DNA from: Acidimicrobiales bacterium
Lineage (GTDB): Bacteria; Actinomycetota; Acidimicrobiia; Acidimicrobiales; SZUA-35
Assembly: GCA_028285495.1 (NCBI GenBank)
Contig: JANQPB010000039.1
Coordinates: 1 to 64,000, forward strand
DNA: 64,000 bases
Reading direction: 5' to 3'
Under the pieces are notes generated by a model. The model was not told the DNA's origin. It was given only the letters and a program-made list of their open reading frames with translations, and made no database searches. Both the position numbers and the translations under genes were made by a program. How positions within the stretch are numbered: the stretch's first letter is position 1; every line of letters begins with the position of its first letter. Shown here piece after piece: positions 41,549 through 49,501 of the stretch.

Positions 41549-42712
41549 ATGGCAGCCTTCTCGTACGCCGGGACGACCGTTGCGGTCGGCGACGACATCG
41601 CCGACTCCCACCGATCGGCCTGGGATCAACTGGCCAGGCCGGGGACCTGGTGGACCGCGGCCGAGCGGCTCGCGATCGCGGCCAGGGGCCGGCACCGGTT
41701 CGCCGAGCGGGCCACCCCACCATGGTTGCGGGCCGAGCCACCGGCCGACGAGCACCTCCCGGCCGAGGCCGGACCGGTGGTCGACCTGGTCACGCTCGAT
41801 GCGGCGAGGATCGACCGCCAGTCGGCCGACGGCGCCGTCGCTGCGCTCGGCGGCCGCGGCCAGGGCCGCTCCACCCTCGAACGCGGCCAGGGCCGCTCCA
41901 CCCTCGAACGCGGCCAGGGCCGCTATGTTGAGCTGATCGGCATCGTGGCCACGGTGGCGATGATCGACATCCTGGCCGAGTCGGTCGGCGTCGGTCCCGA
42001 GCCGCTGCCCGAGCCGCTGCCAGGCGAACCGAGCGAGGAGCGCCCGGACGGACTCGGCGACATCGGCGCCCACGTCCCCGCCCTCGACCCCTTCCCCTTC
42101 GCCAACGTCGCCAGGGCCCTCAGCCTCGTCCCCGACGCCAACACGCTCTTCCGGACCGTCTCGGTCCCCGCCTACTCGGCCCCCGGCTTCGACCGCCTGA
42201 CCTGGGACACACCGCTCAGCCGCCCCCAGGTCGAGCTGGTCGCCTCCCGGGTGGCGGCGATGAACGAGTGCTTCTATTGAACGACCGCCCACGTGACGCT
42301 GCTCCGTGCGAGCGGCGATGCCATCGGGCTCGACGTCGACCTCGGCGCCGCCACCGGTGCGGTCGAGGGCGGCGGCGTCCCCGACGGTGAGGCGCTGGTC
42401 GCCTTCACCGAGGCCGCGGTGCTGGCCGACCGTGACGAGCTGGCCGCCCGCCGCCAGGACCTGCTCGAGGCCATCGGTCCCGCCGCCGCCGGCCATGCGG
42501 CGGCCACCGTCTCGGCCTTCTCCGGGCTGGTGCGGGTCGCCGACGCCATCGGCATCCCGATCGACGACGGGCTGGCCGCCGTGTCGGCCGACCACCGGGC
42601 CGAGCTCGGGCTCGAGGCCTACGGCGGGGCGGCCAACTCGGCTGCGGTCGAGGTCGACGGGGACCGGTTCTCGTCGATCGACGATCTCTTCGGGCCCCGG
42701 GTCGGGACCTGA
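41549..42712 (+). CDS. AhpD-like selenoprotein with CxxU motif, read through an in-frame UGA (42278-42280)
   Basis: One frame of 388 codons is interrupted only by TGA at codon 244. The context NECFY-Sec-TTAHVTLLRASG gives C241-x-x-U244-x3-H248. This is the alkylhydroperoxidase D active-site pattern (C-x-x-C-x3-H) with selenocysteine as the second redox residue. The frame continues 144 codons to a clean stop, and a SECIS-like stem follows (42298-42316). AhpD proteins reduce peroxides or peroxiredoxin partners. The usual core is preceded by a long N-terminal region (1-220) with a GQGRSTLER tandem repeat at 104-125. Translation that ignores the TGA gives a 243-residue protein lacking the second redox residue and an orphan C-terminal piece. 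Confidence 0.87.
41858..41924 (+). repeat. 27-bp tandem repeat (about 2.5 copies) in the AhpD-like selenoprotein
   Basis: Two identical 27-base units (41858-41884, 41885-41911) and a 13-base partial copy encode GQGRSTLER twice plus GQGR. The frame is kept. Confidence 0.95.
42298..42316 (+). promoter_or_regulatory. bSECIS-like hairpin of the AhpD-like selenoprotein
   Basis: GCTGCTC (42298-42304) pairs with GAGCGGC (42310-42316): seven pairs including one G-U. The loop is CGTGC. The loop begins 24 bases after the UGA and has G as its second base, like the loop CGTGAT in the other selenoprotein gene. Confidence 0.75.
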
Positions 42713-42728
42713 CGGCGCCCGGCGGCGG

Positions 42729-43466
42729 TCAGCGCAGCTCGAAGCCCCGGCGGCCCAGGAAGTCACGCATGTGCGGGCGGCGCTCGCCGTCGACCAGCCG
42801 GGCCATCTCCTCGGTCCAGCTCGAGTCCTTCGTGCCCCCGGTCCTGGTGCGGTAGTAGGCCCGGAGCGTCTCGTCGTAGGCCTCGATCCCGGCCCGATCG
42901 TCGGTGTCGTCGTAGACGTCGTCCTTCAGCACGACCTCGACCGGCAACCGGGGCTTGACCTCGGGGTCCTGGTCCGGCACGCCGATGCAGAGCCCGAACA
43001 CGGGGTAGACGTGATCCGGCAGCCGCAGCAGGTCGGCCACCGTCTGCGGGTCGTTGCGGACGGCGCCGATGTAGCAGATGCCGTAGCCCTGGGCCTCGGC
43101 CGCCACCACGGCGTTCTGGGCCGCCAGGGCGACGTCGACGGTGGCGATGATGAACTGCTCGGTCATCCCGGTCGTCATCGTGCCGCCGGCCATCCCGCAG
43201 GCCGTGGCCGTCCGGTTGAGGTCGGCGCACCAGACGGTGAACGCACCGGCGGTCTCGATCTGGCGCTGGCCGCCGGCGACCTCGGCGATGCGGGCCCGGG
43301 TCTCGGCGTTCCGGACCCGGATGACGGTGGTGGCCTGCAGGTTGGACGACGTGGCCGCAGCCTGGGCGCTGCGGACCAAGTCGGCGACGACGTCGTCGGC
43401 CAGCGGCTCGTCGACGAACTTGCGGATCGAGCGATGGGAGCGGAGCAGGTCGTGGATCTCGTGCAC
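42729..43466 (-). CDS. NfsA/FRP-type FMN nitroreductase
   Basis: The 245-residue FMN-dependent NAD(P)H reductase has the family N-terminus LLRSHRSIRKFVDEPL, followed by AAQAAATSSNLQATTVIRVR, AQNAVVAAEAQGYGICYIG and VYPVFGLCIGVPDQDPEVKPRLP. The last segment is typical of the NfsA/flavin reductase P group. It would reduce nitroaromatics, quinones or flavin. GTG 43466 lies six bases after TAGCGT, so it is probably leaderless. It converges on the selenoprotein gene with only 16 bases between stops, and follows the glutaredoxin-like gene on the same strand. Confidence 0.9.
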   Translation of the reverse strand: MHEIHDLLRSHRSIRKFVDEPLADDVVADLVRSAQAAATSSNLQATTVIRVRNAETRARIAEVAGGQRQIETAGAFTVWCADLNRTATACGMAGGTMTTGMTEQFIIATVDVALAAQNAVVAAEAQGYGICYIGAVRNDPQTVADLLRLPDHVYPVFGLCIGVPDQDPEVKPRLPVEVVLKDDVYDDTDDRAGIEAYDETLRAYYRTRTGGTKDSSWTEEMARLVDGERRPHMRDFLGRRGFELR

Positions 43467-43472
43467 GGGGTG

Positions 43473-43478
43473 ACGCTA
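43473..43478 (-). promoter_or_regulatory. Leaderless minus-10 TAGCGT of the nitroreductase
   Basis: On the minus strand TAGCGT ends six bases before GTG 43466. It lies between the glutaredoxin-like gene and the nitroreductase, so the second gene can be expressed alone. Confidence 0.55.
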
Positions 43479-43486
43479 GCCGCCCA

Positions 43487-43777
43487 TCACCCGGCCTGGT
43501 CAGCCATGGCCGCCCGGATGTCACGAACCGAGGGGTTGACCAGGGCGGTCTCACCGACGAACACCGTCGGCACCGTCTCGTTCCCGCCGGCGACCGCCCG
43601 GACCCGGGCTGCGGCGTCGGGGTCGCGCCAGATGTTGACCCGCCGGTTCGGGATCCGGGCCAGCCACATCCCGACTCGCAGCGCCAGGCAGAACTGGCAG
43701 CCGGGGCGCCAGTAGACCGTGACGGGTTCGTGGTCGGCGCCGGGGGCGCGAGCGGGGCCGGGATCCGAGTCGGTCAT
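43487..43777 (-). CDS. Glutaredoxin-family (mycoredoxin-like) protein
   Basis: The 96-residue thioredoxin-fold protein has a redox site in VYWRPGCQFCLALRVGM (C-x-x-C), a cis-proline loop in ETVPTVFVG, and a terminal helix. It matches the actinobacterial mycoredoxin/NrdH-like group, which reduces mixed disulfides with mycothiol. A Pro/Ala-rich 17-residue N-terminal extension precedes the fold. It could act as an electron donor to one of the nearby redox enzymes, but this is only positional inference. Confidence 0.85.
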   Translation of the reverse strand: MTDSDPGPARAPGADHEPVTVYWRPGCQFCLALRVGMWLARIPNRRVNIWRDPDAAARVRAVAGGNETVPTVFVGETALVNPSVRDIRAAMADQAG

Positions 43778-43835
43778 GTGCTGACCAACACCGATCCCGG
43801 CCCCGCGATTCCCCGTCAGGGAGCGGCGATGCGGC

Positions 43836-45443
43836 TCAGAATTGGTTCATCGTGTTGTCCTTGCCACCGGCCTTGAGGGCCTGGTCGCCCGAGAAGTACT
43901 CCTTGTGATCGTCACCGATGTTGGAGCCGGCCATGTCCTGGTGCTTCACGGTCTGGATGCCCTGGCGGATCTCCTGGCGCTGGACCCCGGCGACGTAGGC
44001 CAGCATCCCGTCCTTGCCGAAGTAGCCGCGGGCCAGGTTGTCGGTCGACAGCGCCGCGGTGTGGTAGGTCGGCAGGGTGATCAGGTGGTGGTAGATGCCG
44101 GCGTCGCGGGCGGCGTCGGCCTGGAACGACTGGATCCGGTTGTCGGCCTCGATCGCCAGGGGCGTGTCGTCGTAGCGGCCGTCCATCAGGTCGTCACGGC
44201 TGTACTCGGACACGTCCTTGTCCTCGCCGGCCCAGGCGTCGAAGACCTGCTGGCGGAAGTTGAGGGTCCAGTTGAACGACGGCGAGTTGTTGTAGACGAG
44301 CTTGGCGTTCGGCACGACCTCGCGCACCCGGTCGACCATCGCCTTGATCTGACCGACGTGGGGCTTCTCGGTCTCGATCCACAGCAGGTCGGCGCCGCCC
44401 TGGAGGCTGGTGATGCAGTCGAGGACCACCCGGTCCTCGCCGCTGCCGGCCTTGAACCGGTAGAGCCCGTTCGGCAGGCGGGTCGGGCGGACCAGCTGGC
44501 CGTCGAGCTTGATGGCGACCTCGCCGTCGGCCAGGTCGTCGGCCGAGTCGATCGGGGTGGTCTCGAGGAACGAGAGGTACTGGCTGGCCAGGTCGCCCGG
44601 CTGGGTCGAGACCGGGATCTTCTGGGTCAGGCCGGCGCCGAGGGAGTCGGTGCGAGCCACGATCACGCCGTCATCGACGCCGAGCTCGAGGAAGGCGTAG
44701 CGGACGGCGTTGATCTTGGCCAGGAAGTCCTCGTGGGGGACGGTGACCTTGCCGTCCTGGTGGCCGCACTGCTTGGCGTCGGACACCTGGTTCTCGATCT
44801 GGATGGCGCAGGCGCCGGCCTCGATCATCTGCTTGGCCAGGAGGTAGGTCGCCTCCTCGTTGCCGAAGCCGGCGTCGATGTCGGCGATGATCGGCACGAC
44901 GTGGGTCTCGAAGTCGTCGATGGCGGCGAGCAGCTCGGCCTCGCGCTCGGCGTCGCCGGCCGCCCTGGCCTCGTCGAGGTCGCGGAACAGGTGATTGAGC
45001 TCGCGGGCGTCGGCCTGCTTGAGGAACGTGTAGAGCTCCTCGATCAGCTCGGGCACCGACGTCTTCTCGTGCATCGACTGGTCGGGCAGCGGGCCGAACT
45101 TCGACCGCATGCCGGCCACCATCCAGCCGGAGAGGTAGAGGTACCGCTTCGAGGTGGTGCCGTGGTGCTTCTTGATGGCGATCATCTTCTGCTGGCCGAT
45201 GAAGCCGTGCCAGCAGCCGAGGCTCTGGGTGTAGCTCGAGGAGTCGGCGTCGTACTCCGCCATGTCCCGGCGCATGATCGCGGCGGTGTAGCGGGCGATG
45301 TCGAGGCCGGTCTTGAACCGGTTCTGCAGCTTCATGCGGGTGGCGAACTCGGGGTTGATCCCACCCCAGGCGGCACCGGCCTGGTCCCGCAGCGAGGCGA
45401 GCGAGTTGATCTCGGACTGGTAACTGGTCGGCGTGCTGGTCAT
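43836..45443 (-). CDS. aceA: Isocitrate lyase
   Basis: The 535-residue glyoxylate-cycle enzyme cleaves isocitrate to succinate and glyoxylate, which allows growth on acetate and fatty acids. The catalytic-cysteine segment is DAKQCGHQDGKVTVP, close to the usual KKCGH. The metal and substrate loops IADIDAGFGNEEATYLLAKQMIEAGACAIQIENQ and SPSFNWTLNF are well conserved. It is about 100 residues longer than the E. coli enzyme and matches the longer actinobacterial/eukaryotic-like form. AGAGGGA precedes ATG 45443. Malate synthase is not nearby. The upstream palindrome at 45569-45588 is a candidate control site. Confidence 0.95.
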   Translation of the reverse strand: MTSTPTSYQSEINSLASLRDQAGAAWGGINPEFATRMKLQNRFKTGLDIARYTAAIMRRDMAEYDADSSSYTQSLGCWHGFIGQQKMIAIKKHHGTTSKRYLYLSGWMVAGMRSKFGPLPDQSMHEKTSVPELIEELYTFLKQADARELNHLFRDLDEARAAGDAEREAELLAAIDDFETHVVPIIADIDAGFGNEEATYLLAKQMIEAGACAIQIENQVSDAKQCGHQDGKVTVPHEDFLAKINAVRYAFLELGVDDGVIVARTDSLGAGLTQKIPVSTQPGDLASQYLSFLETTPIDSADDLADGEVAIKLDGQLVRPTRLPNGLYRFKAGSGEDRVVLDCITSLQGGADLLWIETEKPHVGQIKAMVDRVREVVPNAKLVYNNSPSFNWTLNFRQQVFDAWAGEDKDVSEYSRDDLMDGRYDDTPLAIEADNRIQSFQADAARDAGIYHHLITLPTYHTAALSTDNLARGYFGKDGMLAYVAGVQRQEIRQGIQTVKHQDMAGSNIGDDHKEYFSGDQALKAGGKDNTMNQF

Positions 45444-45568
45444 CCCATCCCTCTGGTGTTCCTCCGGCGTCGTTGCCGGACTCGGACGTGCTGTCCATGA
45501 CGATGCACCAACAGCCCGTCAAGAAGGAAGAGAGTTCAGGTCGAAAACGATGTCACCTTCCCCGCTCG

Positions 45569-45588
45569 CGAAAATCGAACGATTTTCG
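45569..45588. promoter_or_regulatory. Palindromic operator upstream of aceA
   Basis: CGAAAATCG and CGATTTTCG form a perfect 9-bp inverted repeat around AA, in a locally A/T-rich stretch. A related half-site CGAAAACGA occurs at 45542-45550. It lies 126-145 bases before the aceA start and 39 bases past the deoC stop. The regulator is unknown. Confidence 0.55.
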
Positions 45589-45626
45589 TACGGGCAAAAG
45601 TGCACACCTTCGTAGGTCGTGGGGTC

Positions 45627-46418
45627 CTAGGCCTGCAGCACCGCCAGCAGATCACCGAGCAGGCGGCTGGCCCCGAACCGTAGGGTGGCGGGGCCGACGG
45701 CCGCCGCCCCGAGCGCCTCGTCGGCCAGCGCCAGGTAGGTCGCGGCCTGGGCAACGGTGCCGACGCCGCCCGACACCTTCAGCCCGATCGGCCGGATGCG
45801 GTCCGGCGACGCCGCGCCCGGCTCGGTCAGCACCGACAGGAGCGCCGCGGCCGCCTCGGGGGTGGCCGAGCGGGCGGTCTTGCCCGTCGACGTCTTGAGG
45901 AAGTCGGCGCCGCCGGCCAGCGCCGCTCGGCCGGCCCGGGCCGCCAGCTCGTCGTCGTCGAGCTCACCGGTCTCCAGGATCGCCTTCAGCACGGTGCCGT
46001 CGCCGATCTCGGCCCGGGTGGCGGCGACCAGGCGGGTGACCGCGGCGTCGTCGCCATCGGCCAGACGGCGCCAGGGCACCACCACATCGACCTCCGCCCC
46101 GCCGCCGGCGACGATGGCGGCGGCGTCGGATCGGGCCCGGTCATCGTCATCGTCGCCATCGGGGAAGTTGGCGACGGCGGCGACGGGGATGCCGGTGCCG
46201 GCCAGCAGCTCGACGCTCATGGCCACGAACCGCGGCCAGACGCAGACCGAGGCCACCGGTCCGGCTGGGGTCGGGGCGTTGGCACAGAGCCGCTCGATGT
46301 CGGCCGGTGTGTCGTCGTCGCCGAGGCTCGTCAGGTCGAGCAGCGGCAGCACCCTGGCCGCCACCGCCGCGAGGTCGTCGGCTGGCTCCGCCCGGCTCGG
46401 ACGGTCGTCACTCGTCAT
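45627..46418 (-). CDS. deoC: Deoxyribose-phosphate aldolase
   Basis: The 263-residue class I aldolase splits 2-deoxyribose 5-phosphate into glyceraldehyde 3-phosphate and acetaldehyde during nucleoside breakdown. The Schiff-base lysine is in ADFLKTSTGK, and GLKVSGGVGT supplies the second conserved lysine and the phosphate site. LLDLTSLGDDDTPADIERLC is the N-terminal strand. ATG 46418 stands exactly six bases after TAGGAT, so the message is probably leaderless. It is upstream of aceA on the same strand but separated by 183 bp with its own control site. Confidence 0.9.
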   Translation of the reverse strand: MTSDDRPSRAEPADDLAAVAARVLPLLDLTSLGDDDTPADIERLCANAPTPAGPVASVCVWPRFVAMSVELLAGTGIPVAAVANFPDGDDDDDRARSDAAAIVAGGGAEVDVVVPWRRLADGDDAAVTRLVAATRAEIGDGTVLKAILETGELDDDELAARAGRAALAGGADFLKTSTGKTARSATPEAAAALLSVLTEPGAASPDRIRPIGLKVSGGVGTVAQAATYLALADEALGAAAVGPATLRFGASRLLGDLLAVLQA

Positions 46419-46424
46419 GACCCG

Positions 46425-46430
46425 ATCCTA
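46425..46430 (-). promoter_or_regulatory. Leaderless minus-10 TAGGAT of deoC
   Basis: On the minus strand TAGGAT ends six bases before ATG 46418. Confidence 0.6.
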
Positions 46431-46474
46431 CGTAAGACGGGCCGAGCGGGCACGGGATCTGCTTGAGTCTGTCC

Positions 46475-47329
46475 ATGGACCTGGGCCACCCTCCCGACCG
46501 GGCCGCCGTCGACTGGGCGGCGCCGATCTCCTCCGAGCGGATGTACGGCGACTGGCCCATCGACGACGAGACGGTCGATGCCATCCTGGATCGGTCGAGG
46601 CGGCCGGCTCCGTCGAGCCAGCTCGACGACCTGCTCGACGACCTCGGCGTCGGGGCGGGCGACCGGCTGCTGGACATCGGCGGTCGCGATGGGGCCCGCG
46701 GCCTGACGCTTGCCTCGCGGTACGGCTGCACGGTCACCTCGATCGATCCGAGCCGGACGAACCTCGATCGGGGGCGCCGGCTGGTCGCAGCCGACCCGGC
46801 CGGCGGCCTCGTCCACCTCGTCGCCGGCACCATCGAGGCGATCCCGGTGGCCGACGGCGGGGTGGACGTCATCTGGTGCCGGGACGTGCTGACCCACGTC
46901 GACGACCTCGACCGGGCGCTCGGCGAGTGCCGCCGGGTCGTCCGACCGGGCGGTCCGCTGCTCGTCTACCAGACGTTCGCCACCGCGTGGATGGAACCGG
47001 GCGAGGCCGCCCGCATCTACCCGGCCCTGGCCGTGGCGCCGGCGCGGATGCACCCCGAGCAACTGGAGGTCGCAGCCGAGCAGGCCGGCTACCGGCTGGA
47101 GACCCGTGTCGTCGTCGGCTCGCAGTGGCGGGAGGCCTGGGAGGAGGACGGCACCGGCCGGACGGCCGCGCAGCTGCTGGTGGCGGCGCGACTGCTCCGA
47201 GCCCAGAACGAGATGCTGGACGAGCTCGGGCCGGACCTGTACCGGCTGGAGCTGGCCAATGCGCTGTGGGGCGTCTACCAGATGATCGGCAAGCTGGAGC
47301 CGAGGATCTACGTGTTCCGACCGGCCTGA
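46475..47329 (+). CDS. Class I SAM-dependent methyltransferase
   Basis: The 284-residue Rossmann-fold methyltransferase has motif I RLLDIGGRDGARGLTLA, motif II TSIDPSRTNLDRG and IEAIPVADGGVDVIWCRDVLTHVDDLDRALGECRRVVRPGGPLLVYQTF. It resembles the UbiE/small-molecule group; the substrate is unknown. ATG 46475 is chosen; a TTG four codons earlier is possible. It converges with the second chemotaxis cluster, with a hairpin in between. Confidence 0.82.
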   Translation: MDLGHPPDRAAVDWAAPISSERMYGDWPIDDETVDAILDRSRRPAPSSQLDDLLDDLGVGAGDRLLDIGGRDGARGLTLASRYGCTVTSIDPSRTNLDRGRRLVAADPAGGLVHLVAGTIEAIPVADGGVDVIWCRDVLTHVDDLDRALGECRRVVRPGGPLLVYQTFATAWMEPGEAARIYPALAVAPARMHPEQLEVAAEQAGYRLETRVVVGSQWREAWEEDGTGRTAAQLLVAARLLRAQNEMLDELGPDLYRLELANALWGVYQMIGKLEPRIYVFRPA

Positions 47330-47340
47330 GCCGATCGGCC

Positions 47341-47359
47341 GTCGGGCGGACCGCCCGGC
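47341..47359. terminator. Hairpin between the convergent methyltransferase and cheR2 genes
   Basis: CGGGCGG and CCGCCCG (47343-47349, 47351-47357) are inverted around one base, and the outer bases extend the pairing. It lies 12 bases past one stop and 23 past the other, so it can serve both directions. Confidence 0.5.
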
Positions 47360-47381
47360 GATGCGCCAGACCGAACGGCGG

Positions 47382-48275
47382 TCACCGACGGGGTCGGAAC
47401 GAGAAGCCGTTGGTCAGCCGCTCGGCCGTGTAGTAGCGCTCGCCGGTTCCGATCAGCTCGCTCGATCCGAGCACCAGCGCCCCGTCCGGACGAAGCACCC
47501 GCTCCTTGACCCGGCGCAGGATGTCGAGCCGGTCGTGGTCGGAGAAGTAGATCAGCACGTTGCGGAGCAGGACGATCTCACATCGCGGGATCGGGTCGAG
47601 GGAGTCCATGAGGTTGAGCTGGCGGCACAGGACCATGCGCTTCAGCCGCGGGCCGACCACCCAGTGATCGCCGTCGCGCTCGAAGTACGTCCCGAGCTCG
47701 GCGTCGGTCAGGCCCCGTCGCGTCTCCAACGTGCTGTAGCGCCCGGCCCGGGTCCGCTCGACCATGGTCGTCGACAGGTCGGAGGCCAGGATCCGGACCC
47801 GGCCGGAGCGGACCAGCTCGGGGTGGAAGCGGTCGATGAGCATGGCCAGCGAGTAGACCTCCTGGCCGCTCGAGCTGGCGCCCGACCAGATCGTGACCCG
47901 CCCCTCGCCGCCGACGCGCTCGATCATCGCCGGCAGGATCTCGCTGACGATCGACCGGAACACCGGACCGTCCCGGAAGAACATCGTCTCGTTGGTGGTC
48001 ATGGCGTCGACCACGTTGCTCTCGAGGTCGCGGTTGCCGGCCTGGAGCGCGGCGACGAGCTCGTCGATCGAGGCCAGGCCCCTCGACTTGGCCACCGGGT
48101 TGAGCCGGCTGATCCAGAGGGTCCGCCGGTCCGACCCGATCTCGATGGAGGCCCGGCGGGCGATCAGGGCCTGGAGGAAGGCAAGCGAGGCCGCCGACGG
48201 CCCCGACGACGCGTCCCGCACCCCGGCGGTGGTGGGGGCCGTCCGCCCGAGGTCGGCGGTGGTGTCGCCGGCCAT
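47382..48275 (-). CDS. cheR: CheR receptor methyltransferase (CheR2)
   Basis: The 297-residue enzyme has the diagnostic MTTNETMFFRD, SAM-binding IWSGASSSGQEVYSLAM and ILASDLSTTMVERT, and the LLRNVLIYF signature. It differs clearly from CheR1 at 9434-10291 and belongs to the second chemotaxis set. The ATG starts inside the cheB2 stop (TGATG). The upstream receptor has a long flexible tail that could tether this enzyme. Confidence 0.93.
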   Translation of the reverse strand: MAGDTTADLGRTAPTTAGVRDASSGPSAASLAFLQALIARRASIEIGSDRRTLWISRLNPVAKSRGLASIDELVAALQAGNRDLESNVVDAMTTNETMFFRDGPVFRSIVSEILPAMIERVGGEGRVTIWSGASSSGQEVYSLAMLIDRFHPELVRSGRVRILASDLSTTMVERTRAGRYSTLETRRGLTDAELGTYFERDGDHWVVGPRLKRMVLCRQLNLMDSLDPIPRCEIVLLRNVLIYFSDHDRLDILRRVKERVLRPDGALVLGSSELIGTGERYYTAERLTNGFSFRPRR

Positions 48276-49501
48276 CAGCCGTCGTCCTTGCGGCGACGGC
48301 CGCCCCGGGATCCGAGCGAGCTGAGCCGGTCGATCCGCTTGGCGATGTCGTCAAGGGGCAGGATCTCGTCGGCCAGGCCGGCCTGGGCGACGGCGCCGGG
48401 CATGCCCCAGACCACGCTGGTCGCCTCGTCCTGGACCAGCACCGGCGCTCCGAGCCGGCCCAGCTCGCGGCAGCCGTCGAGTCCGTCCTGGCCGATGCCG
48501 GTCAGCACCAGGCCGAGCTGGTTTGGACCGTAGATCTTGGCGGTCGATCGGAAGAGGACGTCGGCCGACGGTCGGCAGGAGTTGACGGGTGGGCCGTCGC
48601 GCAGCCGCATGACCGTGCCCCGCCCCTGCTCGTTTCGCTCGACGGTCAGATGAACGCCGCCCGGGCTGATGTAGGCCGCTCCTGGCGCCGGCTGAACGCC
48701 GTCGGCGGCCTCGGTGACCGGGAACGGGCAGAGATGGTCGAGCCGCTCGGCCAGGCGGGCACTGAAGCCACCGGCGATGTGCTGGACGACAAAGATCGGG
48801 ATCCGGGGCGGGCGGAGCCGGCCGAGCACCGCCTCGAGGGCGTTCGGCCCGCCCGTCGACGAGGCGATCACCAGGGCGTTGATCACGCGGGGGACCTTGG
48901 TCGGTCGGGACGGGGCCGGATCGCCGTCGCCGCCTGGCGCGGGATCGCCCACCCCCGAGCCCGCCGGCGCCGGCGTGAGCTCGGTCGGGTGACCGGCCGC
49001 CGTGCCAGGCGACCGCTTGACCGAGGTGGCGGCGCCGACCGGGCGGGATTCGTCGCCGAGGCGGTTCGTGCGGTCGAGCGCGACCAGGAGGCGCTGGCGG
49101 ATCTGCTCGACCGCCTGCTCGGCGTCGACGACCCCGGTCGGCTTGACCACGAGCGTTGCCCCGGCGGCCCGGACCCTGGCCACCGTCCGGTCGAGCTCGG
49201 CCGGCTCCACGTTGGCGAAGACGATCACCTCGACGGGCACGTCGAGCTCCCGCAGCGCTCGCATGGTCTCGAAGCCGTCGACGCCCGGCATCTCGAGGTC
49301 GAGGGTCATCAGGTCGGGCCGCAGCGCCCGGACCAGCGACAGCGCCTCGTCACCGTGGGTCGCCTGGCCGACGACCCGCAGGCCGGGGAGACCGCTGAGG
49401 GCGTGTTCGACCAGCCGCCGGACGACCGGGGAGTCGTCGACGATCAGGACCTTGCGGGTGCCATCGGAGACGACCCCGCGTGCGGTGGCGGCACCGATCA
49501 T
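48275..49501 (-). CDS. cheB: CheB receptor methylesterase (CheB2)
   Basis: The 408-residue protein has a receiver (D68 in LMTLDLEMPG) joined to the methylesterase by a Pro/Gly/Asp-rich linker at about 140-200. The catalytic residues are in IASSTGGPNALE, VVQHIAGGFS and LTGIGQDGLD. In the receiver, the usual switch-Ser/Thr region reads FANVE. It starts at ATG 49501, sharing one base with the receptor stop (TGATG), and runs into cheR2 by the same overlap. Confidence 0.93.
   Translation of the reverse strand: MIGAATARGVVSDGTRKVLIVDDSPVVRRLVEHALSGLPGLRVVGQATHGDEALSLVRALRPDLMTLDLEMPGVDGFETMRALRELDVPVEVIVFANVEPAELDRTVARVRAAGATLVVKPTGVVDAEQAVEQIRQRLLVALDRTNRLGDESRPVGAATSVKRSPGTAAGHPTELTPAPAGSGVGDPAPGGDGDPAPSRPTKVPRVINALVIASSTGGPNALEAVLGRLRPPRIPIFVVQHIAGGFSARLAERLDHLCPFPVTEAADGVQPAPGAAYISPGGVHLTVERNEQGRGTVMRLRDGPPVNSCRPSADVLFRSTAKIYGPNQLGLVLTGIGQDGLDGCRELGRLGAPVLVQDEATSVVWGMPGAVAQAGLADEILPLDDIAKRIDRLSSLGSRGGRRRKDDG

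Noticed and set aside
42278..42280. Reading the AhpD-like gene as ending at the TGA, with a separate small gene after it
   Set aside because: The downstream piece has no start signal of its own, and the split removes the second active-site residue while leaving the conserved histidine in the orphan part.
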